From contig ML682029.1 in the NCBI GenBank assembly GCA_007922195.1, positions 3,341,293 to 3,405,292 of the forward strand: a DNA stretch of 64,000 nt, given 5' to 3'. This document shows positions 36,405-47,377 of this stretch, in pieces. How positions within the stretch are numbered: the stretch's first letter is position 1; the number at the start of each line of letters is the position of its first letter. The notes below the pieces were generated by a model. That model was not told the origin of the DNA, searched no databases, and worked only from the letters and a program-made list of their open reading frames with translations. This DNA comes from Podocnemis expansa (lineage: Eukaryota; Chordata; Testudines; Podocnemididae). A program made the translations under genes and the position numbers.

Positions 36405-36413
36405 TTAAACAAC

Positions 36414-37003
36414 GGAAAAAACAACAAGAGTCCTGTGGCACCTTATAAATTAACAGATTTCTTCGGGCATAAGCTTTCGTGGGCTCCAACCAATGTTCCC
36501 TCTAACTTTTCGTAGCTGTGTGCACAAAAAATTTCTTTTGTGCAAATTTTTTGAACCAGTGTTCAAATCTGTGCACACGCCAGTGATTGCAGTCAGACTT
36601 GTGAGTGCAATGAAGTAAATGTGTATGATGCAAATAATATCTAAATTTTAGTTTGATATGGTGATGGAAATGGTTTTATAAATTACAAAACCTTATTTGA
36701 AACATGCTATTTGAAATTACCTACTTAAAGTAGCATAAAAATATTAGCATTGTTGAATTTTTTTGTGCGCACTTTATTTTGTTGTGTGCGCAGGTTTCAC
36801 AACCTGTGTGCGCATGCACACGCCCACAGCTTAGATGGAACATAGGCTCCAACCCGTTTTGTCAGATGCAGGATCTGTCAGACAAAATGGGTTGGAACCC
36901 ACAAAAGCTTATACCCAAAGAAATCCGTTAGTTTATAAGGTGCCACAGGACTCTTGCTGGTTTTGCCATACACAAACTAACACAGCTACCCTTCTGAAAA
37001 AGG
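36414..37003. mobile_element. foldback retroposon family copy, split by a hAT element
   Basis: The left arm (AACAAGAGTCCTGTGGCACC, CATAAGCTTTCGTGGGCTCC) and right arm (GGAACCCACAAAAGCTTATA, GGTGCCACAGGACTCTTGC, ACACAGCTACCC) are complementary but separated by a 355-bp insert plus its duplication. The whole is flanked by TTAAACAAC at 36405-36413 and 37004-37012, a 9-bp duplication. Confidence 0.88.
36491..36845. mobile_element. hAT-like element, CAATGTTCCCTCTAA ends, nested
   Basis: The left end CAATGTTCCCTCTAA is matched by the inverted right end TTAGATGGAACATAG. A perfect 8-bp duplication, GCTCCAAC, is present at 36483-36490 and 36846-36853, and is itself part of the foldback arm. The A/T-rich interior has TGTGTGCGCA-type words near the right end. 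Non-coding. Confidence 0.93.
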
Positions 37004-37012
37004 TTAAACAAC

Positions 37013-39283
37013 TGGTTTGCCATGGCTCTATGCAAGATGAGGGTGCACACCAAACTTTGAACCTTGCTTAACTCCCTTTAATGCTGGACAGTGACTGGAT
37101 TAGGTAGAAGTCTTTGGCCCATACATTAATACCACATGTCTCAGATATGGCCTTAATCTCCCATGCGCTGTGTCAGAAGAAGACATGGCAGCAGGAGGAG
37201 GCTGTGATGAAAATCAGTGCAATGATCTGAGCAGGGGAGGAGGAGAACTTTCCCCTTGCATTATTCTCTAAGGACTGAGAGTGTGAGAAGAAGAGAGCAT
37301 ATTCCTCAGCTGGGTTTTCTGTAAGTCTTTCTTTAGCCAGAGAAAACAAGTGCTTTGGAAACCTGCTCTTCCTGACTCTCTCAGGTCAGGATCTACATAG
37401 TAGATCACCTCTGGGGCAGCATTGTGGTTACGGACGGCTGTGTCTCTAGTGCTGACTTCAGAAACAGCAACCAGCAGTGGCTGATTGCTCCTCTGAAAGG
37501 TCATCCCCTCCCGGAACAAGGGTTTCATTTTACCAAGCTCATCTTTCCTTCATGGCTCACACAGGGTTTGAGGTGGTGTTATAATCCCCAGCCCCAGGCC
37601 AGATTTGCAGACTTTAGGGTGAACATGGGCTGGATTCAAACCCTGATGAATGGCTAAGGTGAAATTGAGGCCAAAACCAGTAGCTTCCTCCCCAAACCAG
37701 ATGGAAAAATCCGGCCGAATTTTGCTTGTGAACTTTCAATCTAGATCACATCAAGGGAAGTGGCTGCAGGGAGCAGGGGAAGTTTGCATAAAACCCTGCA
37801 TGTCAAAACAGCATTAGAGAATGGGAACCATGAGAGATCTAGGACCTAAAACACCAATGGTGAAATCCCAGTCCCATGGAAGTCAGTGGATAGTCTTTCC
37901 CTACAATGGGGGAAGCTGATCATTCAAGAGTTGAGTGTCCCATGATCCCATTGATGGCGTCACTCAATTGCACAAGCAAATCCAGCACTGAAAAAGTAGC
38001 TGAGACACCATGCATAGTTTGCATTCCTCACAAGCAGCGTGCAAGATTTGATGCACTGCCAGAGGTGATGGGCCAGATTTGATGTGCCATGGGGATGAGG
38101 TACAGGAAACTCTATCTTCCTGTTAGCCTTGAGATTGATAATGGCCACAAACACTCAAAGGCCTCTCTTCTGTGAATGCATTCTGGTGCCATAAATATTA
38201 ATAGGAGTTCTGCAAACAAGGGGCGACAGACAGCACCCAAACTAGAGTACAAAAGCTGGGCCTGCAATGGTCTAAGCAAAGATCATGACCCTTACTCCCA
38301 GGAGCATTCAGCCTCGAAGCACCCGTGTGGACCATACAGAGCCTAGATGCAGCACGAGGCTTGGATGATGTCACTTCACCAAGTACGCTCTGATGGGCCA
38401 GGATGAGCAGCTTGTCACTGGTGTGGGAGGGAAAAGGCAAAGCCAAGCTCTTTCAAAAACTGGATTTATCAGAAAGGGGGCTGTAAAAAGTCCGGGGCCA
38501 TGTCAGGGTTTGAAATGAAGCATGGTCCAGTTGACTTCACTCACTGACAGTGGGGGAGGCTATTGGTATCTTTTAGCAAAGCATGCTGGGAGTGGATGGA
38601 GTTTGAGGACTTATAAAACATGGGGTCCTCTAATCAGTCGGAGGAGCAGGCAACGCCAGGCAAGGGTGTGTAATGGAAGAGCCAGGTCAATGAGCAAAGA
38701 TAGGCAGCACCTAAGAAGGAGGTACTGGACTTGAGCTCCCAGCACATCCTTAAGCAGACGTGGTCTTTGGATAACTTGGGGCACGAGAGGCACTGCAAAT
38801 GGGACTGAACTGAGCCACCGGTGATACGAACCTGAATGTGTTTCTGCTGCTCTGTTTCAGTATCCCCTTCCCTCACCACACAGACGGTGGATGGGCAAAT
38901 TTGACCTTCTGGTGAACACCAGGGGTTGTGACGCCTTCTGCAGAACAGGCTGCTCTGTAGAAAGTCTTTGACGGTGAAGAGGGATGGGACTCAAAGCACA
39001 GGTGTTGGGAGGCTAGTCCAGGATTCACCAATGATATGAAAGGTAGGAGAAGTTACTGAGGTGGATCCACGCAGGACTGCGTCATTCAGTCCAGGAATCC
39101 CACTGGCAAATGTATCAAGATCCAACTTCAAGTTACTTGGGTTTCCTGCCACAGCTACCCATATGGCTAGACCTTGTAAGGTCCTCGCTCCTCTTCTAAT
39201 TTCTAGCCTCAGTTTATTCTTGGACAGTCTCTAGCCATTTGTTCTGGTATCCACCATACGTAATGGCACAGAAGTCCCCTTAC
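37013..39283. other. no exon recognised; would contain the 3' part of the collagen gene
   Basis: The exon following the Kunitz exon (expected to start in phase 1 on the minus strand, short, with the stop codon) should lie at or below these coordinates. I could not pick it out among many possible AG sites. No element with clear ends was seen. Confidence 0.4.
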
Positions 39284-39454
39284 CTGTTGTGATTTTACAC
39301 CGAAGCTCACATGTTAGTTTGGATGTAAACCGATTGCTGTTCCCTCCACAGCCTCCAAACACAAACGGCCGGCAGTTATTGGCCTTGCTGTGGTAATACC
39401 AGAGCAAGGTGTAGTTCAGGCAGGAGCCCTCGTCCATAGGCAGCTGACACGGAT
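39284..39454 (-). CDS. COL7A1: collagen VII-like gene, Kunitz/BPTI exon
   Basis: A 171-nt phase-1/phase-1 exon encoding one complete Kunitz domain of about 56 residues: D-P-C-Q-L-P at the start, LPMDEGSC, WYY, CRPFVFGGCGGNSNRF and a C-terminal TCELRC. All six canonical cysteines are present, plus the FGGCGGNxNRF signature. The residue after the second Cys (P1) is Leu, not Lys/Arg, so trypsin inhibition is unlikely. The acceptor reads TTTCCTTTCAG and the donor ACAG/GTAAGG. The N-terminal DPCxLPxDEGSC and the PFVxGGCGGNxNRF stretch resemble the C-terminal Kunitz domain of human collagen VII, which is secreted and forms anchoring fibrils at epithelial basement membranes. COL28A1 and COL6A3 also end in Kunitz domains but carry VWA or FN3 domains before it, which are absent here. 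Reading on past the donor gives a stop after about 17 codons, so a non-spliced end is possible. Confidence 0.9.
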
Positions 39455-41140
39455 CTGAAAGGAAACAGATCCCCACCAAATGACTGATGCTGGAACAGAA
39501 AGCAAAGGGCCCTGCCCTGACCGTCCCAATTAATATTTTGTCAAATATGGGCCTTTGTCCCATTTTTTCTTGCCAATGGATGCAAGAGCAAACAGGGCAA
39601 ATGTCCAGTTTGGCAAAGAAGTGCAGTGAGATCTGTGGCTGGGAGTGAAGGAACTTGTATGTGGGGTGAAGGCAAGCAGTGACCCCAGCCCCATGTGGTG
39701 TCCTGTTTCCCCTTTATGGTCACCCCACTGCCCTTCTAGCTCAGCTGCCATGGGTCAGAGATGGTCAGGGCTGTGGGACTGTGTCATGGATTTTTTGCAG
39801 ACGGGGGCTGAAATGTTTGACTGGCTGAGTGCATCCGAGCCAGTTTCACCTTGGCAGGTAATCAGATTTCCAGCGACTGGAAAACAAGAGGATGCTTTTC
39901 TGCCATAGTCCTCTTAAGCCAAACCAGCCAAGGTTTACCTGGGGCACCTACCCCCCAGCTGCGTGAGCACAAGTGGAGATTAACCTGTTCATTGCTGAAC
40001 TCTGCTGAAGGATCCCTGGGACACTGACGGCCCCGCAGCCACATCTTGTGGTATGTGACCCCGTTTGGAGGGACACACGGGCAGATTGGATCGCACAGTT
40101 GCAATTAGTTTGGTCAGCAACTGGGGAAAGTCAATGCCATGCCAGAAGAGAGAGAGAGAGTTTGCATGTGACACTAGTTAACAGGTATAACTGTTTCCAT
40201 GTGTGTGTCCCCTGGAGCTCAATTTATAAAGCACTTCATCTCCTGAAAGTGACTTCACTAAATGCCATTTAATTCGGTGCATTTCACCTTCTAACAAGCT
40301 GCGGGCAGGTCGCTGTTCCTGCTGAAGTTGATCCATTATCTGCTTATCACCAGGAGCTGCCGAGAAAGCAAATGAAAATCACAGTTAATGAGGGCGTGCA
40401 AATAAATTAGCTACGATTTAAATATTGATCGTTACAGGCTTACATGGTTTTCCGGTCGTATAACAAGCTCTTGATAAATGTCACAGAACAATTGGCGAGC
40501 GGGTGGAAATTGGCAGCAATAAAACGCTTAATGGCTTTTAACAACTCAGTCAAAAAGGTCAGATGTTAGAGAAAACTGAAGTTATCTGTGATGTTTGTGG
40601 GAGATGGGAGATAAATGTCAGATTGGGGTTCTGTAAATCTGAGTGGTTTGAAAGCCAGAAGCGATACTAACCCAGCAGTAATGGCCCTCTGATTGCAGAG
40701 TCCTGTTCCCATTTAGGATTCCCATCCACACTCCTCACCTAGCAAAACCATTATGCTCTGTTGCCGGCAATCCAGGATCTCATGGGGTTGCCAGCAGAAG
40801 ATGGCGACAGCTGTGAGTCAATAACATGAGGGCCACATCACTGACCTCAAACCTCCAACATCCAAAATGCTTCTTTAAAGTAAATTTTTTGTAGCACAAA
40901 GACCCCAAAATGGAACAGGCAGCTTCTTAGAGACCAAAGCAGGGAGGCTGCAAAATCTAGATCCAGAGACTGTGTCGGGTGACATTTGGATTTAGCTCAT
41001 AGTAAGACATGGGCCATTCGTAAATGAGTTTGTACTTCAAATATTCTTCTCTCAAAACTCAGGATAATGTGACTGAAGGGGGCCTGTCCTGGCCTGTCTC
41101 TAATTTTGGGGATTTTTTTTGGCTCCTCTTGTGAACATTC
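39455..41140. other. intron sequence, nothing else recognised
   Basis: First part of the ~7.9-kb intron between the Kunitz exon and the linker exon. A short GA microsatellite lies near 40148. Confidence 0.6.
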
Positions 41141-41146
41141 TCTCAA

Positions 41147-41401
41147 CGTATGTCTACGCTGACTCTCCTACAGCAGCACCATGTAGACACGACTTATGCC
41201 AAAATGAGGAATGGCCCCAGTGACACACATAAACAACCCTCCCAAGACGCGATAGTTAAGTCAACAGAAAAATTCTTCCATTGACCTAGCGCTGTCTACA
41301 GTGGTGGTTACATCAGCATAGCGACTTCTCTCAGGGGTACAGAGGTCTCACATCCCGGAGAGGTAGCTATGCTGAGGTATGTACCCAGTGTGGACCAGTC
41401 C
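41147..41401. mobile_element. MITE of the TATGTCTACAC type, degraded
   Basis: The left end has CAACGTATGTCTACGCTGAC and the right end GTACCCAGTGTGGACCAGTC, approximate inverted repeats. AGGTAGCTATGCTGAGG and GCATAGCGACTTCTC words lie inside. Boundaries approximate. Confidence 0.5.
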
Positions 41402-42423
41402 TTGGAAGCACAGACCGTCGATGTCTGTCTGAGTATTGGTCTTTGCTATTCTTCAGGGGCTTTTCACCATGGTATCTACTTGCTGGTTTAGATACCATGC
41501 CAGTTTTGCAGCGTGACATGGTGCCCCTCCAGACCGGGCTTCAGATGCAGAAACATCAGGGCACAAAGTAGGAGATGCTCTAGGCCCCAATCTACGGTAC
41601 GGCCATGCTGTGATTTAGTGTGGGGTTAGAGGGGCAGCCATCTTACCCGCTTTCAAAGAGCTTAGTTCCATCTATGTCCCCATGGCCGCAGATTTTCTGC
41701 TGTGGCCACTTTATTGGCACAGTCACACTTCCCTGATTCTTTTAGTGCCTCCTGGGAAAAAATCTGGGCCGTTCCTACAGTGTTATACCTGTGTAACTCC
41801 ACTGATATCAGTGGCATTTTTCTTGATTTACAGTAGTATGTTAGCCCTACAATATGGGTCTGTCGCCCCTGAATCTCTTCCTCACATACAGCTATTTTCT
41901 GGAATGAAAAGTCCACCTGTAAAGATGCAGCACTGCAATGTCTAGTGAGTCTGCCATGAGCACAGTGCACTAAGCAAAAAAGCTTTTCTGTTTGTGATGC
42001 AGAACCTCTTTCCATTTCTTTCCCCCCTCCACAGTCAGAGCCTGGCCTCAAAGCCTGACTTTTTATAAGAGGCTGGGATTACAGTTGCAGTTTCACAGGA
42101 GCTCAAAGTAGCACGCTAAAGAGTCTGGGCAGAAACCAAACCAAAACAAACCCACCCTCTTCAAACTTGCCACTTTGAACTGCACTCCTTGCCCAACCTC
42201 TCAGGGCTCTCTGCAAAGGGAAACTACTAGTGCTGATAGAAATGAAGACTAGGGAACAGCCCCGTGCCCCTAATACCGATCGAGGACATAGCCTCTTTCA
42301 TAGCTCTCAAGAGTCGGTCCAGCAGGAGAGAGAATTTGGAGAGGAGAGGAAATAGAGAACAGATTGTGGATTTTATTTTACAGGTGCTTATATATATAGC
42401 GCTCATCCTCCATACAGCTGAAA

Positions 42424-42837
42424 GGCTATGTCTACACTGGAGGCTTAAGTCGACTTGAGCAATTCCAGGGCCACATCTGGAGTTCACTAAGTTAACTTAA
42501 GCACTTGCTTAAGTCGACTTAATAACTCTCACCCTTAAAGTCACCTTAAGCAAGCACTCTTAAGTCGACTTAACAAAATGTGGCCATTACAGTCAACTTA
42601 GTAAAGTCGACTTAAGGCAGGACAGCCATTTAAGTCGACTTTATAAAGTCAACTCAAGACAGGGTACCCATCTAAAGTTGACTTTATTAAGTCAACTTTA
42701 AATGGGTCCCCTGGCTTAAGTCGACTTTATAAAGTCGAATTGAACAAATGGAGCCTCTCTAAATCGACTAAATAAAGTTGACTTTAAGTCAACCTTATTA
42801 AGTTGACTTACCTGAGCCTTCTAGTGTAGACATAACC
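42424..42837. mobile_element. Harbinger-like MITE, AAGTCGACTT subfamily
   Basis: The ends GGCTATGTCTACACTGGAGG and its near complement (CTTCTAGTGTAGACATAACC) are flanked by AAA and AAG. The interior is almost wholly TTAAGTCGACTTAA-type words, with at least six GTCGAC cores, plus AGTCAACTTTA/TAAAGTTGACT variants. No coding capacity. Confidence 0.75.
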
Positions 42838-43174
42838 AAGGTGCTTTACAAAGGTCAGCATCAGGGACATAGTCAATATGAAACAACAGGAATGGGACCT
42901 AGGAGCCATGATGCCTGATGAATGGGTCTCCCAAGTCTAGACCAGCATTAAGAGAGTTGGGGTTAAACCTCATCTAAACCATTGTGACCTCCACCCCTTC
43001 GTAAGACAGTTGTGAGAGTCTGGGTTTGTCGGCACTTGGAACACTGGAATGTTTCGGTATAGACACGACCTATGCCCAAAGGAAGGGTTCTCCCATCAGT
43101 GTAGGTAATCCATCTCCGCAAGAGCAGTAGTTGCAGACAAAAGAATTTTTCTGATGACTTTGCGCCATCTAAAC

Positions 43175-43367
43175 CAGGGGTCTCAAACTCAAATCACCTT
43201 GAAGGCCGCATGAGGAGTAGTGGAGGACCGCACGAGGACTGGTACGTTAGCCCGAGGGCCGCACCTCTGAAACTGACAAATATCAGTAACAGTAGGATTG
43301 TTGCAGGCAGCCAGAAATAGCTTTAGGGGCTGCATGTGGCCCCCCAGGCTGCATGTTTGAGACCTCG
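43175..43367. mobile_element. hAT-like element, family CAGGGGTCTCAAACTC
   Basis: The left end CAGGGGTCTCAAACTCAAAT and right end TTTGAGACCTCG, with a perfect 8-bp duplication ATCTAAAC (43167-43174 and 43368-43375). Confidence 0.92.
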
Positions 43368-43394
43368 ATCTAAACAAGGGGTCAGGTCAGCTTA

Positions 43395-43476
43395 ACTATG
43401 GTGATCGGGGGGGGGGTGGATTTTTCACACTAGATGACCTGCTGAGGTCCCTTCCAACCCGAATATTTTAGGACTT
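43395..43476 (+). mobile_element. CR1 3' tail
   Basis: CACTAGATGACCTGCTGAGG and TCCCTTCCAACCCGAATATT are the CR1 3' UTR on the plus strand. A poly-G run precedes it at about 43407. Confidence 0.75.
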
Positions 43477-43479
43477 TAT

Positions 43480-43999
43480 GGCTATGTTCACATGTAAACT
43501 CTTATTTCAAAATAAGTTATTTTGAAATGAGTTATTTTGAAATAAAATCCTTATTTCAAAATAACGTAAATCAAAATAAGCAAATATTAAAATGAAATAA
43601 GGGAAAACCTCAAAGTGAAATAGCATGTCCAGACACAGGACTTGCTATTTCGCTTCAGGAGAGGTGCAGCATGGGAGGTGTGGCAACATGGCCCCCTTGC
43701 TGGGCCATGGCCCCACCCAATATATACAGTAAGGAAGGCACACTGGGAAGGAGAAGGGCAAAAGTGTTATTTCAAAATAACCGTTATTTCGTCCGAACAG
43801 CATTGTTTTGAAATAACCGTTTTGAAACAATGGTTATTTTGATTTCAAGTGAGGTTTTATTGTTCTGAAACGATGGACGTTGTTTCAAAATGATGGGGTC
43901 CCGTCATTTCGAAATAAAAAAACATCATTTGGACATTTTAACTTTTATTTCAAAACAACAGTCGTTGTTTCGAAATAAAAGCCTCATGTGGACATAGCC
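43480..43999. mobile_element. Harbinger-like MITE, TTATTTCAAAATAA subfamily
   Basis: The ends GGCTATGTTCACATG and CATGTGGACATAGCC are inverted. Flanks TAT on both sides (43477-43479 and 44000-44002), a 3-bp duplication. Blocks of TTATTTCAAAATAA and TTATTTTGAAATAA words lie on both sides of a unique centre containing a GGGAGGTGTGGCAACATGGC stretch. Confidence 0.75.
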
Positions 44000-44053
44000 T
44001 ATGTCTATGTAGACTGGTCAACCTAATTTTTTTAGTGTAGACCAGGCCTTTGT

Positions 44054-44837
44054 GGCTGTGTTCACACAGCACTTTTGTTTCGAAACAACCTCGTTGTTTT
44101 GAAACAAAAAAAACATGTTCACACGACGCACAGTTGTTTCGAAACAAGTTAAACCCCACTTGGGGGGGCGAAACAACCTTGTTTCGGAACTCTTGTTTCG
44201 AAACAATGCGTGTGAACCTGTTGTTTCGGAACAAAGTGTTCCGAAACAACATTGGATCCTCAGCACCCTGGTCAGGGAACCCTTAGGACCCTGGCCAGGA
44301 TGCTGAGGGCTGTCCCTCAGCCCCCGGTGGCGGGGGGGTGATCCGCTGCCCCCCCCGAGACCGCAGCCGGTCGGGGGCGCGGGGCTGAGCCACCCCCAGA
44401 GGGTCAGGGGTGCCAGGCTCAGCCCGCAGCCCAGGCTGCCCCCTGAGACCCCCGACCCGCCCGCGGTGTCGGGGAGCAGCCTGGGCTGCGGGCTCAGCTC
44501 CGCGCCCCCGACCCACCCGCAGTGTTGGGGGGCAGCTCTGGCCGGGGGCTGAGCCACCCCGCAGGGGCTCACCCCCTGCCAGTGCCTGCAGCCCCCTTTC
44601 TGGGGCTGCAGGGTGAGCCAGCAGCGGCTCACCCCCCAGGGGGCTGCAGCCCCCTGCAGCACCTAACGAAATAGCATGTTCACACTGTGAACATGCTATT
44701 TCGTTTCCCGCTTTTTTCCCTATTTCGAACTGAGTTTTTGCTAATTCGCATTGTCATTTCGAAATAAGGCATTATTTCAAAACAAGTTGTTTCGACACAA
44801 CTTGTTTTGAAATAACCATGTGTGTGTGAATACAGCA
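44054..44837. mobile_element. Harbinger-like MITE, TTGTTTCGAAACAA subfamily with GC-rich core
   Basis: The left end GGCTGTGTTCACACAGC and right end GTGTGTGAATACAGCA are inverted. TGT flanks both sides (44051-44053 and 44838-44840). Words of the TTGTTTCGAAACAA type pack both outer parts. A GC-rich core fills 44270-44665. ATTTCGAAATAAGG words reappear on the right. Confidence 0.7.
44270..44665. repeat. CpG- and GC-rich core of a MITE, with an internal duplication
   Basis: CCCCCGACCCGCCCGCGGTG followed by TCGGGGAGCAGC near 44450-44480 recurs as CCCCCGACCCACCCGCAGTG, TTGGGGGGCAGC near 44506-44540. GGCTGAGCCACCCC and GGGGCTGCAGGG words also repeat. Open frames here on both strands are composition artefacts. 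Confidence 0.65.
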
Positions 44838-44840
44838 TGT

Positions 44841-46562
44841 GTGTCTGCCTCCGCTTTTAATGAAGAAGGTGGATGAGATAATATCTTTTATAGACAGACT
44901 TCTCCTGGTGAGAGAGGCAAGCTTTTGAGCTACCCCTTGCTTTTTCCCAGGGCAGGAGGGATATCTAAAGATCTCAGTGTAGATTGAAAACTTGTCTCAT
45001 CCACCAATAGAAATCAGTCTAATAAAAGATTTTACCTCACCCACCTTTTCTTTCTAATAATTTGAGACCAACACAGATATAACAATGGCACATACATCTT
45101 GAGACAGACACCACATGCAGAGAAATCCAGGGACAGGAGCAAGACAGAGGCAGAGAGAGAGAAAGCTAAGAAGAGGGTAGTCTGGAAGTACAGTAATATG
45201 ACTCTGAGGTAAAAGTTAGAGAAAAAGCTTTTCAGGGGACAGAGTGTTGGCTTAAAAAGCAGGCTACATACACCAAAGAACAGAACTGTTTCCTGTCATT
45301 TGAGTCCTACTGTGTTCAGAGAAACAGGACTTTGCACATTTTTGTGTAAATAAACAAGACTGCATCAAGAAACATCCCAGCGTCCATCAGCAATTTCTGC
45401 TCCCAGCTAGGACTTCCACAAAGCCCTGAACTTCAACTAGCCACTAAGGGGTAACTTTATGCACAAAATGATGAGCAAGTGCTCGTGTCTCTTTTCTGTC
45501 AGCAGCATGACACTCCTCTCCTGAAATCAGCATGGAAAGCACACTATATTCATCTTCCCACAGCTCATGTGCAATGGCTTCAGAAAGCAGGACACCGGTG
45601 AGCATGTTTGTGGTGATGGTGAGAGGGAAGCCATTTATGAACATTTGCTCAGATGCAGGTTGTCAGGCCTGTAACCAACAGCAGTAGCTGCTGGACAATC
45701 TTCTCTAGGAAACTAAACATCATCCTGGGCAGACCACTGGCTCAGAGGCTGTGCCACAAGGTATCACACTAGCCCCCCAAAGGAATCAGGTTTATGGAGA
45801 AAGGCAACCTATGAGTTACCACATGGGTGGGAGGAAGAAGCAGCTATTATTCCTGTTTTCTATGGACCTTGTATAAGTTTGTCATCCTGAGGATCTTTTT
45901 TCTACAGATTTCAAGGTCAGAACCAAGGTGCTGGAACCAGGGAGGCCAGGGTGCCACAGCTCCCACCTTTAAAAGTGGGAGGACCATGCCTCTCCTTTCT
46001 ATGAAACAAAATGCAGAATTCATGACCTCTGCAGCTTTTTCCCCCACACAGAATAACAGAGTCTGCTGGGGAGGTGCTGCAATTACACCTTTTGGCCTCC
46101 AGTGATTGCTGCAGCACCAAAAGAGAGGGCAGCTGGCTCACTGCCAGAGCAGCCGAATGCAGAAAGGAAGGGGGAACCCCCCGCATCCACAAAGGTTCCA
46201 GTGGCCTTGGCAAGAAGGACGATTAAAATCATCTTCTGATCTGCATGACACAGGCCAGAGAATTTGACTCAATAATGTCCACATCTTGCCCAACGGCTTA
46301 GTTGAAAGGAGCAACGCACTGTCAGCACTGGAGTTTAAACCCACTTCTCCAGGGCAGATTGCAGCCTGCACTCAGTGCCTTGGATGGTTTGGCCATCTTG
46401 ATCTGCCCATAACATCTTTTGTCATGCCCTTCCTTGTCACTCTTCTTTAAAATGTACTACAACATTTGTCGGAAAAGGCCCACGTCTCTCCATCTTAGAG
46501 TGGCATGAATGCATCATTCAGGACCTTAACTGCTGCCAGTTATAGGCTTGTTGCAGAAAGAC
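44841..46562. other. intron sequence, nothing else recognised
   Basis: No exon-like segment with suitable phase and splice sites was identified. Short frames on both strands have no domain. Confidence 0.5.
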
Positions 46563-46574
46563 CAACTCTGAACT

Positions 46575-47144
46575 ACAAGGAGTTGTGTGGCACTTTAAGA
46601 CTAACAGATTTANNNNNNNNNNNNNNNNNNNNNNNNNNNNNNNNNNNNNNNNNNNNNNNNNNNNNNNNNNNNNNNNNNNNNNNNNNNNNNNNNNNNNNNN
46701 NNNNNNNNNNNNNNNNNNNNNNNNNNNNNNNNNNNNNNNNNNNNNNNNNNNNNNNNNNNNNNNNNNNNNNNNNNNNNNNNNNNNNNNNNNNNNNNNNNNN
46801 NNNNNNNNNNNNNNNNNNNNNNNNNNNNNNNNNNNNNNNNNNNNNNNNNNNNNNNNNNNNNNNNNNNNNNNNNNNNNNNNNNNNNNNNNNNNNNNNNNNN
46901 NNNNNNNNNNNNNNNNNNNNNNNNNNNNNNNNNNNNNNNNNNNNNNNNNNNNNNNNNNNNNNNNNNNNNNNNNNNNNNNNNNNNNNNNNNNNNNNNNNNN
47001 NNNNNNNNNNNNAAGCATCTGAGGAAGTGGGATCTTCTCCCACGAAAGCTCATGCAAAAAATAAATCTGTTAGTCTTAAAGTGCCACACAACTCCTTGTT
47101 GTTTTTTTTCTGGACTAGACTAACACGGCTATCCCTTTTGAAAT
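46575..47144. mobile_element. foldback retroposon family copy containing the assembly gap
   Basis: The left arm ACAAGGAGTTGTGTGGCACT, TTAAGACTAACAGATTTA runs into the N block. The right arm after it reads CATCTGAGGAAGTGGG, CACGAAAGCTCATGCAAAAA and continues through GTGCCACACAACTCCTTG to CACGGCTATCCC. A perfect 12-bp duplication CAACTCTGAACT flanks it (46563-46574 and 47145-47156). Confidence 0.88.
46613..47012. other. assembly gap (400 N)
   Basis: Exactly 400 unknown bases, so the size is probably nominal. Sequence on both sides belongs to one palindromic element. Confidence 0.97.
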
Positions 47145-47377
47145 CAACTCTGAACTGTTTCCATTCCTGGTCTCCCCCACTGTTTGACTTTCCTGGCTGT
47201 CCAGTCCCATGCTATCAGGCATCGGACATGGCCATTGTTCCATTATTACACTGGGGAGGGACTTTATAACTACAATTTTCAAGCTGCTGTGAATGAAGTT
47301 TCGGGAGAGGAAGTGATCTTAAATTGTACCCAAAATGAAAGCTGAAACGCATGTTCAGTCACATTGAAATAAATTAC

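Noticed and set aside
44018..44662. 214-codon minus-strand frame
   Set aside because: It spans a MITE and its GC-rich core; the open frame follows from base composition.
46505..47269. Long frames across 46.5-47.3 kb
   Set aside because: Created by the run of N bases inside a foldback element.
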